Source of the DNA: Myxococcota bacterium
Lineage (GTDB): Bacteria; Myxococcota_A; UBA9160; SMWR01
DNA length: 51,097 nt
Assembly: GCA_022447545.1 (NCBI GenBank)
Contig: JAKVBI010000031.1
Coordinates: 1 to 51,097, forward strand
Direction: 5' to 3'
The notes under the pieces are model-generated. The model was not told the DNA's origin. It worked only from the letters and a program-made list of their open reading frames with translations, and did not search any database. Shown one piece after another: positions 31,902 through 40,785 of the stretch; the first letter of the stretch is position 1, and each line of letters opens with the position of its first letter. The position numbers and the translations under genes were made by a program.

Positions 31902-33131
31902 ATGAGTCGCTTGCGTTTTGGTTTTTTTACAGCTCCGTTTCACCCGGTTCCCCAGAATCCAACTCTCGCGCTGGAAGGCGATCTGGAACTGGTCCAGTGG
32001 CTCGACCATCTGGGCTTCGACGAGGCATGGATCGGCGAACACCATTCGGGTGGCTACGAATGTATCGCGAGTCCAGAGCTGTTCATCGCCGCCGCATCCA
32101 AGGTGACCCGGAACATTCGTCTGGGCACTGGGGTGACCTCGGTTCCCTACCACCACCCACTCCATGTGGCGGATCGGTGGGTGCAACTCGACCACATGAC
32201 CCGTGGGCGATGTATGTTTGGTGTCGGGCCGGGGGCTCTTGCTTCCGATGCCTACATGTTGGGCATCGAGGTTGCGAAGACTCGCGGGATGATGGAAGAA
32301 GGCCTCGCGGCCATCATGCACCTGCTCTACGACGACGAGCCTTTAACGCTCAAGACAGACTGGTTCACGCTGCGCGAGGCCAGGCTCAACTTTCGACCCT
32401 ACAGCGAGGAGATCGATCTTGCCCTGGCTTCGATCTCGTCTCCCGCTGGCCCTCGTCTGGCAGGTCGATTCGGCGGTGGGTTGCTCTCCCTTTCGGCCAC
32501 CTCGTCGGCGGGCTTCGAGGTGCTGGGTAGCCACTGGGATGTTTGGAATGAACAGGCTGGGGACCATGGCCGTGTCGCGGACCGACGGAAATGGCGTGTG
32601 GTAGCACCCGTGCACATTGCCGAAACTCGCGAGAAGGCCTTCGAGAACATCCGCTACGGAATCGAAAACTGGGTGGATTACTTCACGAGTGTGGTGGCCC
32701 TCCAGTTCACGCCTGAAACCAACGATCCGGATGCCTTCGCAAGAGAACTCGTGGAGTCTGGTTTTGCCTGCATCGGTACGCCTGACGACTGCTGCGAATT
32801 GATTCATCGACTTCAGGAGCAGACCGGAGGGTTCGGGGCTTTTCTGGTGATGGCCAACGACTGGGCGGATCGCGAGGCCACTCGTAAGTCGTACGAGTTG
32901 ATGGCACGCCACGTTTTTCCCGAATTCCAGGGCTCGGCGACCCGCGCCGTGAACTCGCATCGCTGGTGTCAGGACAACTACCCCGAATTCATTTCGGCAG
33001 CTGGGGATGCGGTGCTTTCCGCCATCGAAGACCACGACAAAGAGCAAGGGTCCAAGGGGCGTTACACCAAGCAGGATGCGGCTGCTGAAGCCGTCCGATG
33101 GTCGAGCCGGTCCGACAAGTGGAAGGAATGA
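31902..33131 (+). CDS. LLM-class flavin monooxygenase, limonene-monooxygenase-like
   Basis: A 409-residue LLM-fold protein, longer than the other two in the window. The N-terminus LRFGFFTAPFHPVPQNPTLA, the block LGFDEAWIGEHHSGGYE near 44-60 and YHHPLHVADRWVQLDHMTRG near 84-103 follow the pattern of limonene 1,2-monooxygenase (LimB) and its relatives. These enzymes insert oxygen using reduced flavin supplied by a separate reductase. No reductase is seen beside it. It sits 34 bases after the AMP ligase and 33 before the sulfotransferase-like gene. A terpenoid substrate is plausible from family but not shown. Confidence 0.87.
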   Translation: MSRLRFGFFTAPFHPVPQNPTLALEGDLELVQWLDHLGFDEAWIGEHHSGGYECIASPELFIAAASKVTRNIRLGTGVTSVPYHHPLHVADRWVQLDHMTRGRCMFGVGPGALASDAYMLGIEVAKTRGMMEEGLAAIMHLLYDDEPLTLKTDWFTLREARLNFRPYSEEIDLALASISSPAGPRLAGRFGGGLLSLSATSSAGFEVLGSHWDVWNEQAGDHGRVADRRKWRVVAPVHIAETREKAFENIRYGIENWVDYFTSVVALQFTPETNDPDAFARELVESGFACIGTPDDCCELIHRLQEQTGGFGAFLVMANDWADREATRKSYELMARHVFPEFQGSATRAVNSHRWCQDNYPEFISAAGDAVLSAIEDHDKEQGSKGRYTKQDAAAEAVRWSSRSDKWKE

Positions 33132-33164
33132 GTGTGAGCGGCGGGGTAGGGAAGCCGGGGTCTG

Positions 33165-34433
33165 GTGTCGGGTAGTCGAGCGGACATTGCGGCATTGACG
33201 GACTTTTCGAAGAATCGTCCACGCTGGGTCCGCACCGTCAATGCGTTGGGACGGCCGGCGCGGCAGCTCATCTCCCTTGATGAGGCGGGGCTGCTTGAGG
33301 CTGCGCGTCGCCGCACGGGCCTGTCGGACTTTGGTGGGGACGACTTTCGTGAGCCCCTTCAGGTTCTCCTTCGTTCCCTGGAAGAGGAGGCGCGCCTGAC
33401 TTTCATGGGGCGCCTTCTGGCGCGACGTGATGTGTTCGTGCTGTTGTGCAATCGGCTGAAGATCGTCGAGGCTTTTCGCAAGCATCCCGAGATTGCCGAC
33501 GTGCAGATTCGCGAGCCACTCTTCATCGTCGGCCTCTCGCGTTCTGGGACTTCGATTCTCCACGAATTGCTGACCCAGGACCCGCGCCATCGGGTGCTGG
33601 AGAGTTGGGAGGCTCGCTTCCCCTGTCCACCTCCGGAAGAGGAAACTTACGAGACGGATCGACGCATTCGTCTCGCGCATTTCGAGCAGACGCTATGGCC
33701 CCGGTTGGTCCCCGCCTATCAGGCTATGCACGAGATGGGTGGACGCATGCCTACCGAATGCGGCGACATCACCTGTAATGCATTTTTAGGGGACCGCATA
33801 CCGGCTCTCCATCAGGTTCCGAGCTACGCGGCCTTTGCGGCGGCCCAGGACATTCGACCCGCCTACGAAATTCACAAGAAGATTCTCCAGATTCTACAGT
33901 GGAAGACTCGGGGTGAACGCTGGGTCCTCAAGGCGCCGGCGCACATGAATTGGCTGGACACTCTGCTCGACGTCTATCCCGACGCTCGGGTCGTGCAGAC
34001 CCACCGTGATCCCCTTCAGATCATGGGATCGACCGTCAGCCTGATCTCAGCGATTTTGTGGATGCGCGCAGAGTCCATCGATCCGGAACAAGTGAAGCTG
34101 GCCTTCGGACCTGCCTACTACGAGCCTCAGCTCTATCACGTCATGCGGTTGCGGGATGAGGGCTTGTTCGCCGAGGGGCAGGTTTTCGACGTGCGGTTTC
34201 AGGATCTGATGGAGGATCCCTTTGGGACTCTGGCCGGTGTGTATGGATATTTTGGCTGGTCGTATCCCGAGGACGTCGAGGCGCGTATGCGCCGCTATCT
34301 CGAGGGTAAGCCGCGAGGAAAGTTCGGGAAGCATTTCTACTCATTCCACGATCTCGGGCTCGACCTGGCGACGGAGCGCGCTCGTTACGCCCGCTATCAG
34401 GAGCGCTACGGCGTCGAATCCGAGGTCACCTGA
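33165..34433 (+). CDS. Sulfotransferase-family protein
   Basis: A 422-residue protein with the sulfotransferase P-loop EPLFIVGLSRSGTSILHELL (near 117-136) and a later PAPS 3'-phosphate-binding-type block VVQTHRDPLQIMGS (near 277-290). WVLKAPAHMNWLDTLL between them is also typical. The GTG start at 33165 has only a weak GGGG upstream. Members transfer sulfate from PAPS to hydroxyl groups, but many bacterial ones in lipid or steroid gene clusters have no known reaction. No PAPS synthesis or sulfatase gene is nearby. It ends the plus cluster and converges on the SDR at 34456. Confidence 0.85.
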   Translation: MSGSRADIAALTDFSKNRPRWVRTVNALGRPARQLISLDEAGLLEAARRRTGLSDFGGDDFREPLQVLLRSLEEEARLTFMGRLLARRDVFVLLCNRLKIVEAFRKHPEIADVQIREPLFIVGLSRSGTSILHELLTQDPRHRVLESWEARFPCPPPEEETYETDRRIRLAHFEQTLWPRLVPAYQAMHEMGGRMPTECGDITCNAFLGDRIPALHQVPSYAAFAAAQDIRPAYEIHKKILQILQWKTRGERWVLKAPAHMNWLDTLLDVYPDARVVQTHRDPLQIMGSTVSLISAILWMRAESIDPEQVKLAFGPAYYEPQLYHVMRLRDEGLFAEGQVFDVRFQDLMEDPFGTLAGVYGYFGWSYPEDVEARMRRYLEGKPRGKFGKHFYSFHDLGLDLATERARYARYQERYGVESEVT

Positions 34434-34455
34434 TTCGGGCGTGCGAGGGTTGTGA

Positions 34456-35280
34456 TCAGCGGCGTTTGGGGGGCACTGAACCCGAAGGCAGTGAACCATC
34501 GACGTCGGTGAACCCGTAATCCTGTGCAAGTTCCAGTGATGTGAAGGGTTTGCCCGTCCGCTGGTGTACGTCGGGGTCCATGGCCAGTGCGACCACGCTT
34601 CGACCGACGAACCGCTGGCTCTCGGCACCATCGAGGGGAAGGTCCACGCCCTTGGAGACGAGGTCGAGTACGCCTTCCGTTCGGACCATGTAGGGCCAGA
34701 TCGAGATCAGCGTGACACCACGATCGCGCAATTCGCGCCCCGCGTCTCGGGTGAGCTTGTCGAGGGCGGCCTTGCCCATTCCGTAGGCGACGTTTTCGAA
34801 GTAGTGGGCTGCACCGAGTGAGCTGATGTTGACGATGAGGCCACTGCCCTGGTCCACCATTCGTGCTGCCGCGAAATGCGTCGCCACGTAGGCTCCCCGG
34901 GTTCCCGCTCCGAGCAGGTCATCGTACCAGGAGAGTGGAGTCTCCCAGAAGGGTCGGCTGTGTGCGATTCCCGGATCGTGAAAGGCGCTGTTGACGAGAA
35001 TGTCCAGCCGGGTTTGTTCTCGGCCAACCCGCTCGAAGAGTTCACCGACTTGAGAGTCGTCGGTGTGGTCACAGGCAACGGCCATTCCGCATCCGCCAGC
35101 GTCCGTGATTTCTCGGGCCGTCCGGTCCACCGTACCCTCGGAAGAGTCACTCCCCTGGCTCGTGCTGCGCCCTGTGACGTAGACCGTGGCGCCCGCCTGG
35201 CCGAGTTCCAGGGCGCAGCCCTTGCCGATTCCCCGGCTCGCCCCTGTCACGATGGCCACTTTGTCTCGAAGTGATTGCAT
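34456..35280 (-). CDS. Short-chain dehydrogenase/reductase
   Basis: A 274-residue SDR starting at MQSLRDKVAIVTG; no strong ribosome site is visible at 35280 and the frame is open to 35328. The cofactor motif is TGASRGIG near 13-20, then LVNSAFHDPGIAHS near 94-107 and catalytic YGMGK near 165-169. The insertion around DLLGAGTRGAYVA and the NISSLGAAHYF segment suggest the DHRS1-like subgroup. An Arg-rich second strand region (TGRSTSQGSD) suggests NADP. It follows the FAD oxidoreductase gene by 10 bases, so the pair is probably one transcript. Confidence 0.87.
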   Translation of the reverse strand: MQSLRDKVAIVTGASRGIGKGCALELGQAGATVYVTGRSTSQGSDSSEGTVDRTAREITDAGGCGMAVACDHTDDSQVGELFERVGREQTRLDILVNSAFHDPGIAHSRPFWETPLSWYDDLLGAGTRGAYVATHFAAARMVDQGSGLIVNISSLGAAHYFENVAYGMGKAALDKLTRDAGRELRDRGVTLISIWPYMVRTEGVLDLVSKGVDLPLDGAESQRFVGRSVVALAMDPDVHQRTGKPFTSLELAQDYGFTDVDGSLPSGSVPPKRR

Positions 35281-35290
35281 GGGTCCGATT

Positions 35291-36460
35291 CTACCCGGTC
35301 GGCTCGCCGCAGATGAGTGCACGGACACGTCGCGCGAGGGCGCCTGACGCCGTGAGCCCGGGGGATTCTATACCCACGAGGTGCACGATGCCGGGAGCGC
35401 CCAAGTGGCTACTCTCCTCGACTACGAAGTCGCGAAAGTCCTCCCCCGGTCCCTGGAGCTTGGGGCGCAGTCCCGCCATCTCTGGTTGCAGGTCGTGTGG
35501 CTCGATTTCAGGGAGGTAGCGAGCCACGGCGCGCGCGAACGCGTGCGCTTTGGCCGGATCGATCCGGTAGTGCATTTCTTCCACGTACTCGGCATCGGGT
35601 CCGAAGCGGGTTCTGCCGGCCAGGTCGAGAGTGACATGAATTCCGAGTCCCGCAGCGACTGGGACGGGGTAGACGAGGTGTCGGGTGAGGGCGCCCAGGG
35701 ATGGCGCCGCCGAAAAATAGTCTCCCTTGCAGGGCCGAATGCGCCAACCGACTGCATCGACGTCGATTCCGGCGGCTTCCGCCACCCGGTCCGCATGCAG
35801 TCCCGCGGCGTTGACGACCTGACCGACTTCGAGGGAGTAGGTGCTGCCGACTCCGTCCTGGGTGAGCAGTCGCCAGCCGTCTTGGATTCGCTCCAACGCC
35901 GTGACCGCGGTGGCGAGGGCCACCACACCTCCGGCGTCTTCGAGCTCGGCTTGATAGCTCGCTACGAGCGCGTGGCTGTCGACGATGCCGGTTTCCGGAG
36001 ACCAAAGAGCTGCGGTCGCCCGTACGCGCGGTTCGAGTTCACCGACTCGGTTGCTGTCGAGCCACTCGATGGCGCCTGCGCCGTTGCTCAGGGCGCGTTC
36101 TCGGATGCCAAGGAGCTGCTCGGCTTCGGAATCGTTGGTGGCCACGATCAGCTTTCCAATGCGACGGTGGGGGATACGACGCTCTTGACAGCGCGCATAC
36201 AGCAGATCTCGTCCCTCCACGCAGGTGAGGGCCTTCAGCGATCCCACCGGATAGTAGATGCCGGCGTGGATGACTTCGCTGTTGTGGGAGGTCGTTTCCT
36301 GGCCGATCCGAGAGTGTTTTTCGAGTACGACCACGTCGAGCCCCGACTGGGCGATTTCGGCCGCGCAGGCCAGGCCCACGACCCCGGCACCAATCACGGC
36401 CACGTCGGGGTGGCCGGAGCGGCGAGGAGTCCGTGAGGCTGAAAGGGGGGTAGTTGTCAT
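35291..36460 (-). CDS. FAD-dependent oxidoreductase, L-2-hydroxyglutarate oxidase-like
   Basis: A 389-residue DAO-family flavoprotein. It has the FAD-binding VAVIGAGVVGLACAAEIA near 20-37, VVVLEKHSRIGQETTSHNSEVIHAGIY near 43-69 and the late GIESPGLTASGALA block. The SEVIHAGIYYP segment is a hallmark of L-2-hydroxyglutarate dehydrogenase/oxidase (LhgO, L2HGDH). It would oxidise an L-2-hydroxy acid to the 2-oxo acid. The neighbouring catabolic genes leave room for another hydroxy acid as substrate. The ATG region lies 124 bases from the divergent isomerase gene. Confidence 0.87.
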   Translation of the reverse strand: MTTTPLSASRTPRRSGHPDVAVIGAGVVGLACAAEIAQSGLDVVVLEKHSRIGQETTSHNSEVIHAGIYYPVGSLKALTCVEGRDLLYARCQERRIPHRRIGKLIVATNDSEAEQLLGIRERALSNGAGAIEWLDSNRVGELEPRVRATAALWSPETGIVDSHALVASYQAELEDAGGVVALATAVTALERIQDGWRLLTQDGVGSTYSLEVGQVVNAAGLHADRVAEAAGIDVDAVGWRIRPCKGDYFSAAPSLGALTRHLVYPVPVAAGLGIHVTLDLAGRTRFGPDAEYVEEMHYRIDPAKAHAFARAVARYLPEIEPHDLQPEMAGLRPKLQGPGEDFRDFVVEESSHLGAPGIVHLVGIESPGLTASGALARRVRALICGEPTG

Positions 36461-36583
36461 GGGTCGTCTCGATCGTTCCGAACCTTAGCGCCCACAGAAA
36501 AGCCTGGAGGATCCACGGAAATCGGGTTGGACTCGTTCCCGGGCGCTGGGCGTTCTAGGATGCGGGTGTCGGAGGGAGATGAA

Positions 36584-37264
36584 ATGTCGGTTGCATACTC
36601 GAATCAGGATGGCCACGCGGAAATCGCCATCGACGATGGGCGTCTCAACGTGATGGACGTGCCGTTCTTCGAGGCACTGGTTGAGTCGGTCGAACGGGCG
36701 GAATCCGAGAAAGTGACGTCGCTGCTGATCACTGGGCGCCCGGGTGTTCTCTCGGCAGGGCTGAATCTGAACATCGTCCGGGCGCTCACCCGTGAGGAGT
36801 TTCCTGCATTCGGGTCTGCATTTGGACGGGCCATGCTCAAGGTCTGGACCTGCAAGGCCCCGACTCTTGCGGTTTGCCCAGGGCATGCGATCGCGGGCGG
36901 AGCGATTCTGGCGTTCGCGTGTGACCGGCGGATTGCCCTAGACGGTGATTTTCGGATTCAGATGAACGAGAGCAGGAATCGTATGTCTTTGCCCAGTTGG
37001 GCACTGGAGATCTGTCAATCCGCGCTTCCGCCGGAACAGTGGACTCGCGCTCTTCTTCACGCTCAGTCCTATTCGCCTCGCGAAGCCTACGAGGCGGGGA
37101 TCTTTGAGGAGTTGGTGGACCCGGGGTCGGACCCTCTGGCGCGTGGGCGAGAAATTGCGCGGGCCTTCGAGGGGATTCATTTGCGAAGCTACGGGATCAG
37201 CAAGCAGCGAATGCGGGCCGACGCCGCGGAACGGGCCATGGGGTTGTTCGACCGGGAGCATTGA
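36584..37264 (+). CDS. Crotonase-fold delta3,delta2-enoyl-CoA isomerase-like protein
   Basis: A short crotonase-fold protein of 226 residues, with GGAGGGAG before the ATG. The first oxyanion-hole block is GVLSAGLNLNIV near 52-63 and the second is PGHAIAGGAILAFACDRRIA near 92-111. The first hydratase Glu is replaced by Ile (GGAILAF), while a Glu is kept in IQMNESRNRMSLP, the position of the catalytic Glu in delta3,delta2-enoyl-CoA isomerases. It would move a double bond into conjugation during degradation of unsaturated acyl chains. It starts a plus cluster with the methyltransferase and the fused CoA-transferase. Confidence 0.85.
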   Translation: MSVAYSNQDGHAEIAIDDGRLNVMDVPFFEALVESVERAESEKVTSLLITGRPGVLSAGLNLNIVRALTREEFPAFGSAFGRAMLKVWTCKAPTLAVCPGHAIAGGAILAFACDRRIALDGDFRIQMNESRNRMSLPSWALEICQSALPPEQWTRALLHAQSYSPREAYEAGIFEELVDPGSDPLARGREIARAFEGIHLRSYGISKQRMRADAAERAMGLFDREH

Positions 37265-37328
37265 GCCCCTTCGCGCTCCACGGTTTCCAGCGCCGGGACC
37301 CGGAGCAGGGTAGACTGGAGTAGCGCCC

Positions 37329-38132
37329 ATGAGCACACCGCAATCTGGCGTCGATTTGGAAGACTACGCGGATTACTGGGAGCAGCTGAACGCCAGCCAT
37401 TCCCATCATCCGGGCAACCGGTATCGCTACTGGTTGGTCGCTCATCGCTTGTCCAAGGTGGCTGCGCGCTTCGACTCAGTGCTGGATTGCGGTTGTGGCG
37501 ATGGCTCGTTGCTCGCAGTGATCCGGGAAAAATTTCAGCCCGTGCGTTGCTATGGGTTCGACGTGAACTCGACCAACGTCGATATGTTGCGTTCGAGAGT
37601 TCCGGACGGGGAGTTTCACTGTGTCGACCTCGGAGATCCAGCGGCGCGGCTCCCCATTCCGCCTGTGGATCTGGCCCTTTGCAGTGAGGTGATCGAGCAC
37701 GTTCCCAACGATGATGTGGCTCTCGAGAACCTGGCGCGGTTCGTGGCGCCCGGGGGCTTGTTGGTGCTGACCACCCAGGCTGGGCCGATTCGGCGCACCG
37801 AACAATTTCTGGGGCACTTGCGCCACTACGATCTCGAGGATCTTCGCGCGCGCATTCAGTCGGTCGGGTTCGAAATTGTCGAGAGTTCCCGGAGCGGTTG
37901 GCCTCTGCTGGACGCTCAGAAGAGGGTCGCCGCTCGTTTCTTTCAACAGGTTCAGGACCATGTCATCAAACCCCAGAGGCCGTCTTTTTGGGTGCGCTCG
38001 GTCTTTGCGGCTCTGTTTCACGCTTACAAACTGTGCGCCTTCGGGCGGGGGCCTCAGTTGTTTGTCCTGGCCAGACGCTTGCCAACCAGGGTTTCGGCTT
38101 CGAAAGGTCGGGGAATGGAACGGGAACCGTGA
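37329..38132 (+). CDS. Class I SAM-dependent methyltransferase (UbiG-like fold)
   Basis: A 267-residue methyltransferase. The SAM motif is VLDCGCGDGSLLAVI near 49-63, then FDVNSTNVDML, CSEVIEHVPNDDVALENL near 119-136 and VAPGGLLVLTT. The HLRHYDLEDLRARIQSVGF segment is common in methyltransferases acting on quinones, lipids or glycans. The C-terminal 50 residues are basic and partly hydrophobic. Its stop overlaps the start of the fused CoA-transferase by 4 bases (GTGA), an unusual coupling between a methyltransferase and a CoA-transferase. Substrate unknown. Confidence 0.87.
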   Translation: MSTPQSGVDLEDYADYWEQLNASHSHHPGNRYRYWLVAHRLSKVAARFDSVLDCGCGDGSLLAVIREKFQPVRCYGFDVNSTNVDMLRSRVPDGEFHCVDLGDPAARLPIPPVDLALCSEVIEHVPNDDVALENLARFVAPGGLLVLTTQAGPIRRTEQFLGHLRHYDLEDLRARIQSVGFEIVESSRSGWPLLDAQKRVAARFFQQVQDHVIKPQRPSFWVRSVFAALFHAYKLCAFGRGPQLFVLARRLPTRVSASKGRGMEREP

Positions 38133-39910
38133 GCCTCTGGCGCGAGGTGGTTTCCAACAAGGTTCAGCACCTCGAAGAAGGAGGGGCGGACAAGCGCATG
38201 GGTCTGGCCGAGGCGGTTCGTCGCTTCGTGCGGCCAGGAATGAAGATCAACCCCGTGAGCCTCCAGTCACGGCCTGTGGCCGCCCTGGCGGAACTGATAC
38301 GTCAATTTTCCGATCGCGAGGCGGGCTTCGAATTCATCTCGTCTTCCCTGTCGGGCAATTATCTGCAGTTGGTGGGCGCCGGCTTGTTGCGGAGAGCAAT
38401 CGTCTCGTTCGCCGGAGAGGGGTATCCCACTCCGGGCCCCAGTCCTGTGGTCGCTCGCGCTCTGGAGCGCGGCGACTTCGAACTCGAGAACTGGACCATG
38501 CTGACCATCTCTCAGAGGCTTCTCGCCGGTGCCATGGGGGTGCCCTTCCTGACCACACGTTCGATTCAGGGCAGCGACATGGCCGAGGAACTCGAACGGG
38601 CAGGGGCCTATGCGGAGGTGGAGGATCCCTTTGAGCCCGGACGTCAGCAGGGGGTGGTTCGGGCCTACCGGCCGGATTTGAGCTTCGTTCACGCCTGGGC
38701 TGCCGACGCATCGGGGAACGCCATCTGTTTTCCCCCATATCAGGAGAACGTCTACGGTGCGTTGGCGGCGAGCGAGGGGGTGATTCTGACGGTTCATCGC
38801 GTCGTGTCTCGAAGCTTCGTGCGTCGCCACTCTCAACTGGTGCGAATTCCCGCAGAGCGAGTCGTGGCTGTCTGTGAAGTCCCCTATGGCTCCCATCCGT
38901 ATGGCAACTATGCGACGGGGGTTCCGGAATTCATCCCCTACGCGAACGACTACCCGTTCATGCGAGAACACCGGGCTGCTCAAGATCGCCCCGAAGACTA
39001 CGAGGCCTGGTTGTCCAAGTGGATCCTGGAACTGCCGGATCACGACGCCTACCTGGCGAATCTAGGATCCGAGCGAATGGAGGCCCTCGAACACCTGGCC
39101 GGCCCCGAGACCTGGCGGGACGAGTTGGAGTATCACGCGGAATCTCTCGATGCCCTGGGCGAGGCCAATGCGACCGAGGAGATGATCGTGCAGGCCGCCC
39201 GGGTGGTGGGGGAGCGGGTGCGCGAGGCTGGGCATACGACGGTGCTTTCTGGGGTGGGGCAGGCAGCTCTGACGGCCTGGTTGGCGTCTCATCGGTTGCG
39301 CGAGGAGGGGGTCGAGTTCACCAACCTGGCTGAAACAGGCATGGTGGGCCACGACCCGCGCCCCGCGGATCCATTTCTGGTCAACTATCGAAATCTTCCG
39401 ACCACGACACTCTTGACCGACGTGATGGAGGCGCTGGGCCTTTACGCTTGTGGGGGTGCGAACCGATGCCTGGCCACCCTCGGAGCGGGCCAGATCGATC
39501 GGTGTGGCAACGTCAATTCTTCGTGGAACGCCGACGGCAGTTTCATCGTGGGTTCGGGCGGGGCTAACGATCTCGCCAACGCGGCGCGTGAGACGGTGAT
39601 CGTGGCACGCCAGCGCGCCCAGACCTTCGTGGAAAAGGTGGACTTTGTGACCAGTCACGGCGAGCGGGTGAGTCGGGTCATTTCCCACATGGGGATCTAC
39701 GAACGGCAGGACGGGGAATTGGTTCTGACAGCCGTCTTCGAAGGGGTCGCCGAAGACCTCGAGTCCGCCGTGGATCTGATTCGCGCGCATTGCGGCTGGG
39801 CTCTCCGGGTGTCCCCAGCGGTCGAGATCCGACCGTCGGCCAGTGCCGAGGAATTGGCGTTGCTTCGGGTCTTCGCCCCCGAGCGATCCTTTCTCGGACG
39901 AGCTCGTTGA
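38129..39910 (+). CDS. Fused alpha/beta family I CoA-transferase
   Basis: A 593-residue protein joining both halves of a family I CoA-transferase. I chose the GTG at 38129 because it overlaps the preceding stop (GTGA) and follows GGGAACC. Residues about 1-330 resemble the alpha subunit (FVRPGMKINPVSLQSRPVAA; FVHAWAADASGNAIC). Residues about 345-593 resemble the beta subunit, with NLAETGMVG near 399-407 and GSGGANDLANAA. Glu402 in that AETG motif is at the place of the catalytic Glu. Relatives are glutaconate CoA-transferase and IpdAB, the ring-opening enzyme of steroid degradation, both made from two separate chains. Which reaction this one carries out is open. Confidence 0.87.
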   Translation: MSLWREVVSNKVQHLEEGGADKRMGLAEAVRRFVRPGMKINPVSLQSRPVAALAELIRQFSDREAGFEFISSSLSGNYLQLVGAGLLRRAIVSFAGEGYPTPGPSPVVARALERGDFELENWTMLTISQRLLAGAMGVPFLTTRSIQGSDMAEELERAGAYAEVEDPFEPGRQQGVVRAYRPDLSFVHAWAADASGNAICFPPYQENVYGALAASEGVILTVHRVVSRSFVRRHSQLVRIPAERVVAVCEVPYGSHPYGNYATGVPEFIPYANDYPFMREHRAAQDRPEDYEAWLSKWILELPDHDAYLANLGSERMEALEHLAGPETWRDELEYHAESLDALGEANATEEMIVQAARVVGERVREAGHTTVLSGVGQAALTAWLASHRLREEGVEFTNLAETGMVGHDPRPADPFLVNYRNLPTTTLLTDVMEALGLYACGGANRCLATLGAGQIDRCGNVNSSWNADGSFIVGSGGANDLANAARETVIVARQRAQTFVEKVDFVTSHGERVSRVISHMGIYERQDGELVLTAVFEGVAEDLESAVDLIRAHCGWALRVSPAVEIRPSASAEELALLRVFAPERSFLGRAR

Positions 39911-39959
39911 TGAGGAAGGCGAGGGGTCGTCCCTCGGTGCGAAATGGGAGGTCTTCTTC

Positions 39960-40766
39960 GTGGCAGTGATCGAGTACGAAAAACGGGGGCACGTGAGTTT
40001 GGTGACTCTCAATCGCCCAGCGGCTCGCAATGCCATCGATCCGGAGTGCATTGTGCGCTTGATGCAGGTCTGGCGCGAGGTGTCGGAGGATGATGGGGTG
40101 CGCTGTGTGGTGATCACCGGGCAGGGTGACCGGGCTTTTTGTGCAGGTGCGGATCTGGCTCGTCTGATCCCGTTGCTGAGCGGGGTGCGTGAAGCCGAAA
40201 ACGAATGGGATCGGCAGGTGCTGGCCGATGAGGGTCTGAGCAGTCAGGCGATGCTGCGGGATTTTGATCCGGGGAAACCAATTCTCGCCGCCATCAATGG
40301 CTTCGCGGTGGCCGGTGGGATGGAGCTGGTCCAGGCCACGGATCTCCGCGTTGCCGTTTCCGGGGCGCGCTTCGGGCTGCAGGAGGTTCAACGGGCCCTC
40401 TTTCCGTCGGGGGGGTCCACGGTGAGGCTGCCTCGTCAGATCCCCTATGTTCGCGCGATGGAGTTGTTGCTGACCGGCGATCTGATCGATGCTGGGGAAG
40501 CTCTGGAACTGGGGTTCATCAACCGCGTGGTGGAGCCTGATCGTCTGATGGAGACGACTTTCGAACTCGCTGAACGCATCGCGCGCAATGGTCCACTGGC
40601 GGTTCGTGCCATTCGGGCCGCGGTGCGAGCTGGGCTGGGCGTTCCGGACGGCGAGGCGATGCGTAGGGAGCTCGACTACAGCCGTCCCGTCATGCAGAGT
40701 CAAGACGCTCGCGAGGGTTCACTGGCGTTCCTGGAGAAGAGAGAACCCGTGTTTCGAGGGGGTTGA
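39960..40766 (+). CDS. Enoyl-CoA hydratase with classical active site
   Basis: A 268-residue crotonase-family protein. The GTG at 39960 has GGGAGG 8 bases upstream. The first oxyanion-hole block is DRAFCAGADLARL near 57-69. Both catalytic glutamates are kept: one in VAGGMELVQATDL (near 115-127) and one in FGLQEVQRALFPSGG (near 137-151). It is the only crotonase in the window with the full hydratase pair, so syn-addition of water to a 2-enoyl-CoA is the likely reaction. It follows the fused CoA-transferase by 49 bases and precedes a SnoaL-like gene. Confidence 0.9.
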   Translation: MAVIEYEKRGHVSLVTLNRPAARNAIDPECIVRLMQVWREVSEDDGVRCVVITGQGDRAFCAGADLARLIPLLSGVREAENEWDRQVLADEGLSSQAMLRDFDPGKPILAAINGFAVAGGMELVQATDLRVAVSGARFGLQEVQRALFPSGGSTVRLPRQIPYVRAMELLLTGDLIDAGEALELGFINRVVEPDRLMETTFELAERIARNGPLAVRAIRAAVRAGLGVPDGEAMRRELDYSRPVMQSQDAREGSLAFLEKREPVFRGG

Positions 40767-40785
40767 GGATGGGTAGGAGAAGAGG

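Noticed and set aside
32343-33680. A 445-codon open frame on the minus strand
   Set aside because: It runs antisense across the LimB-like and sulfotransferase-like genes and looks non-coding by composition.
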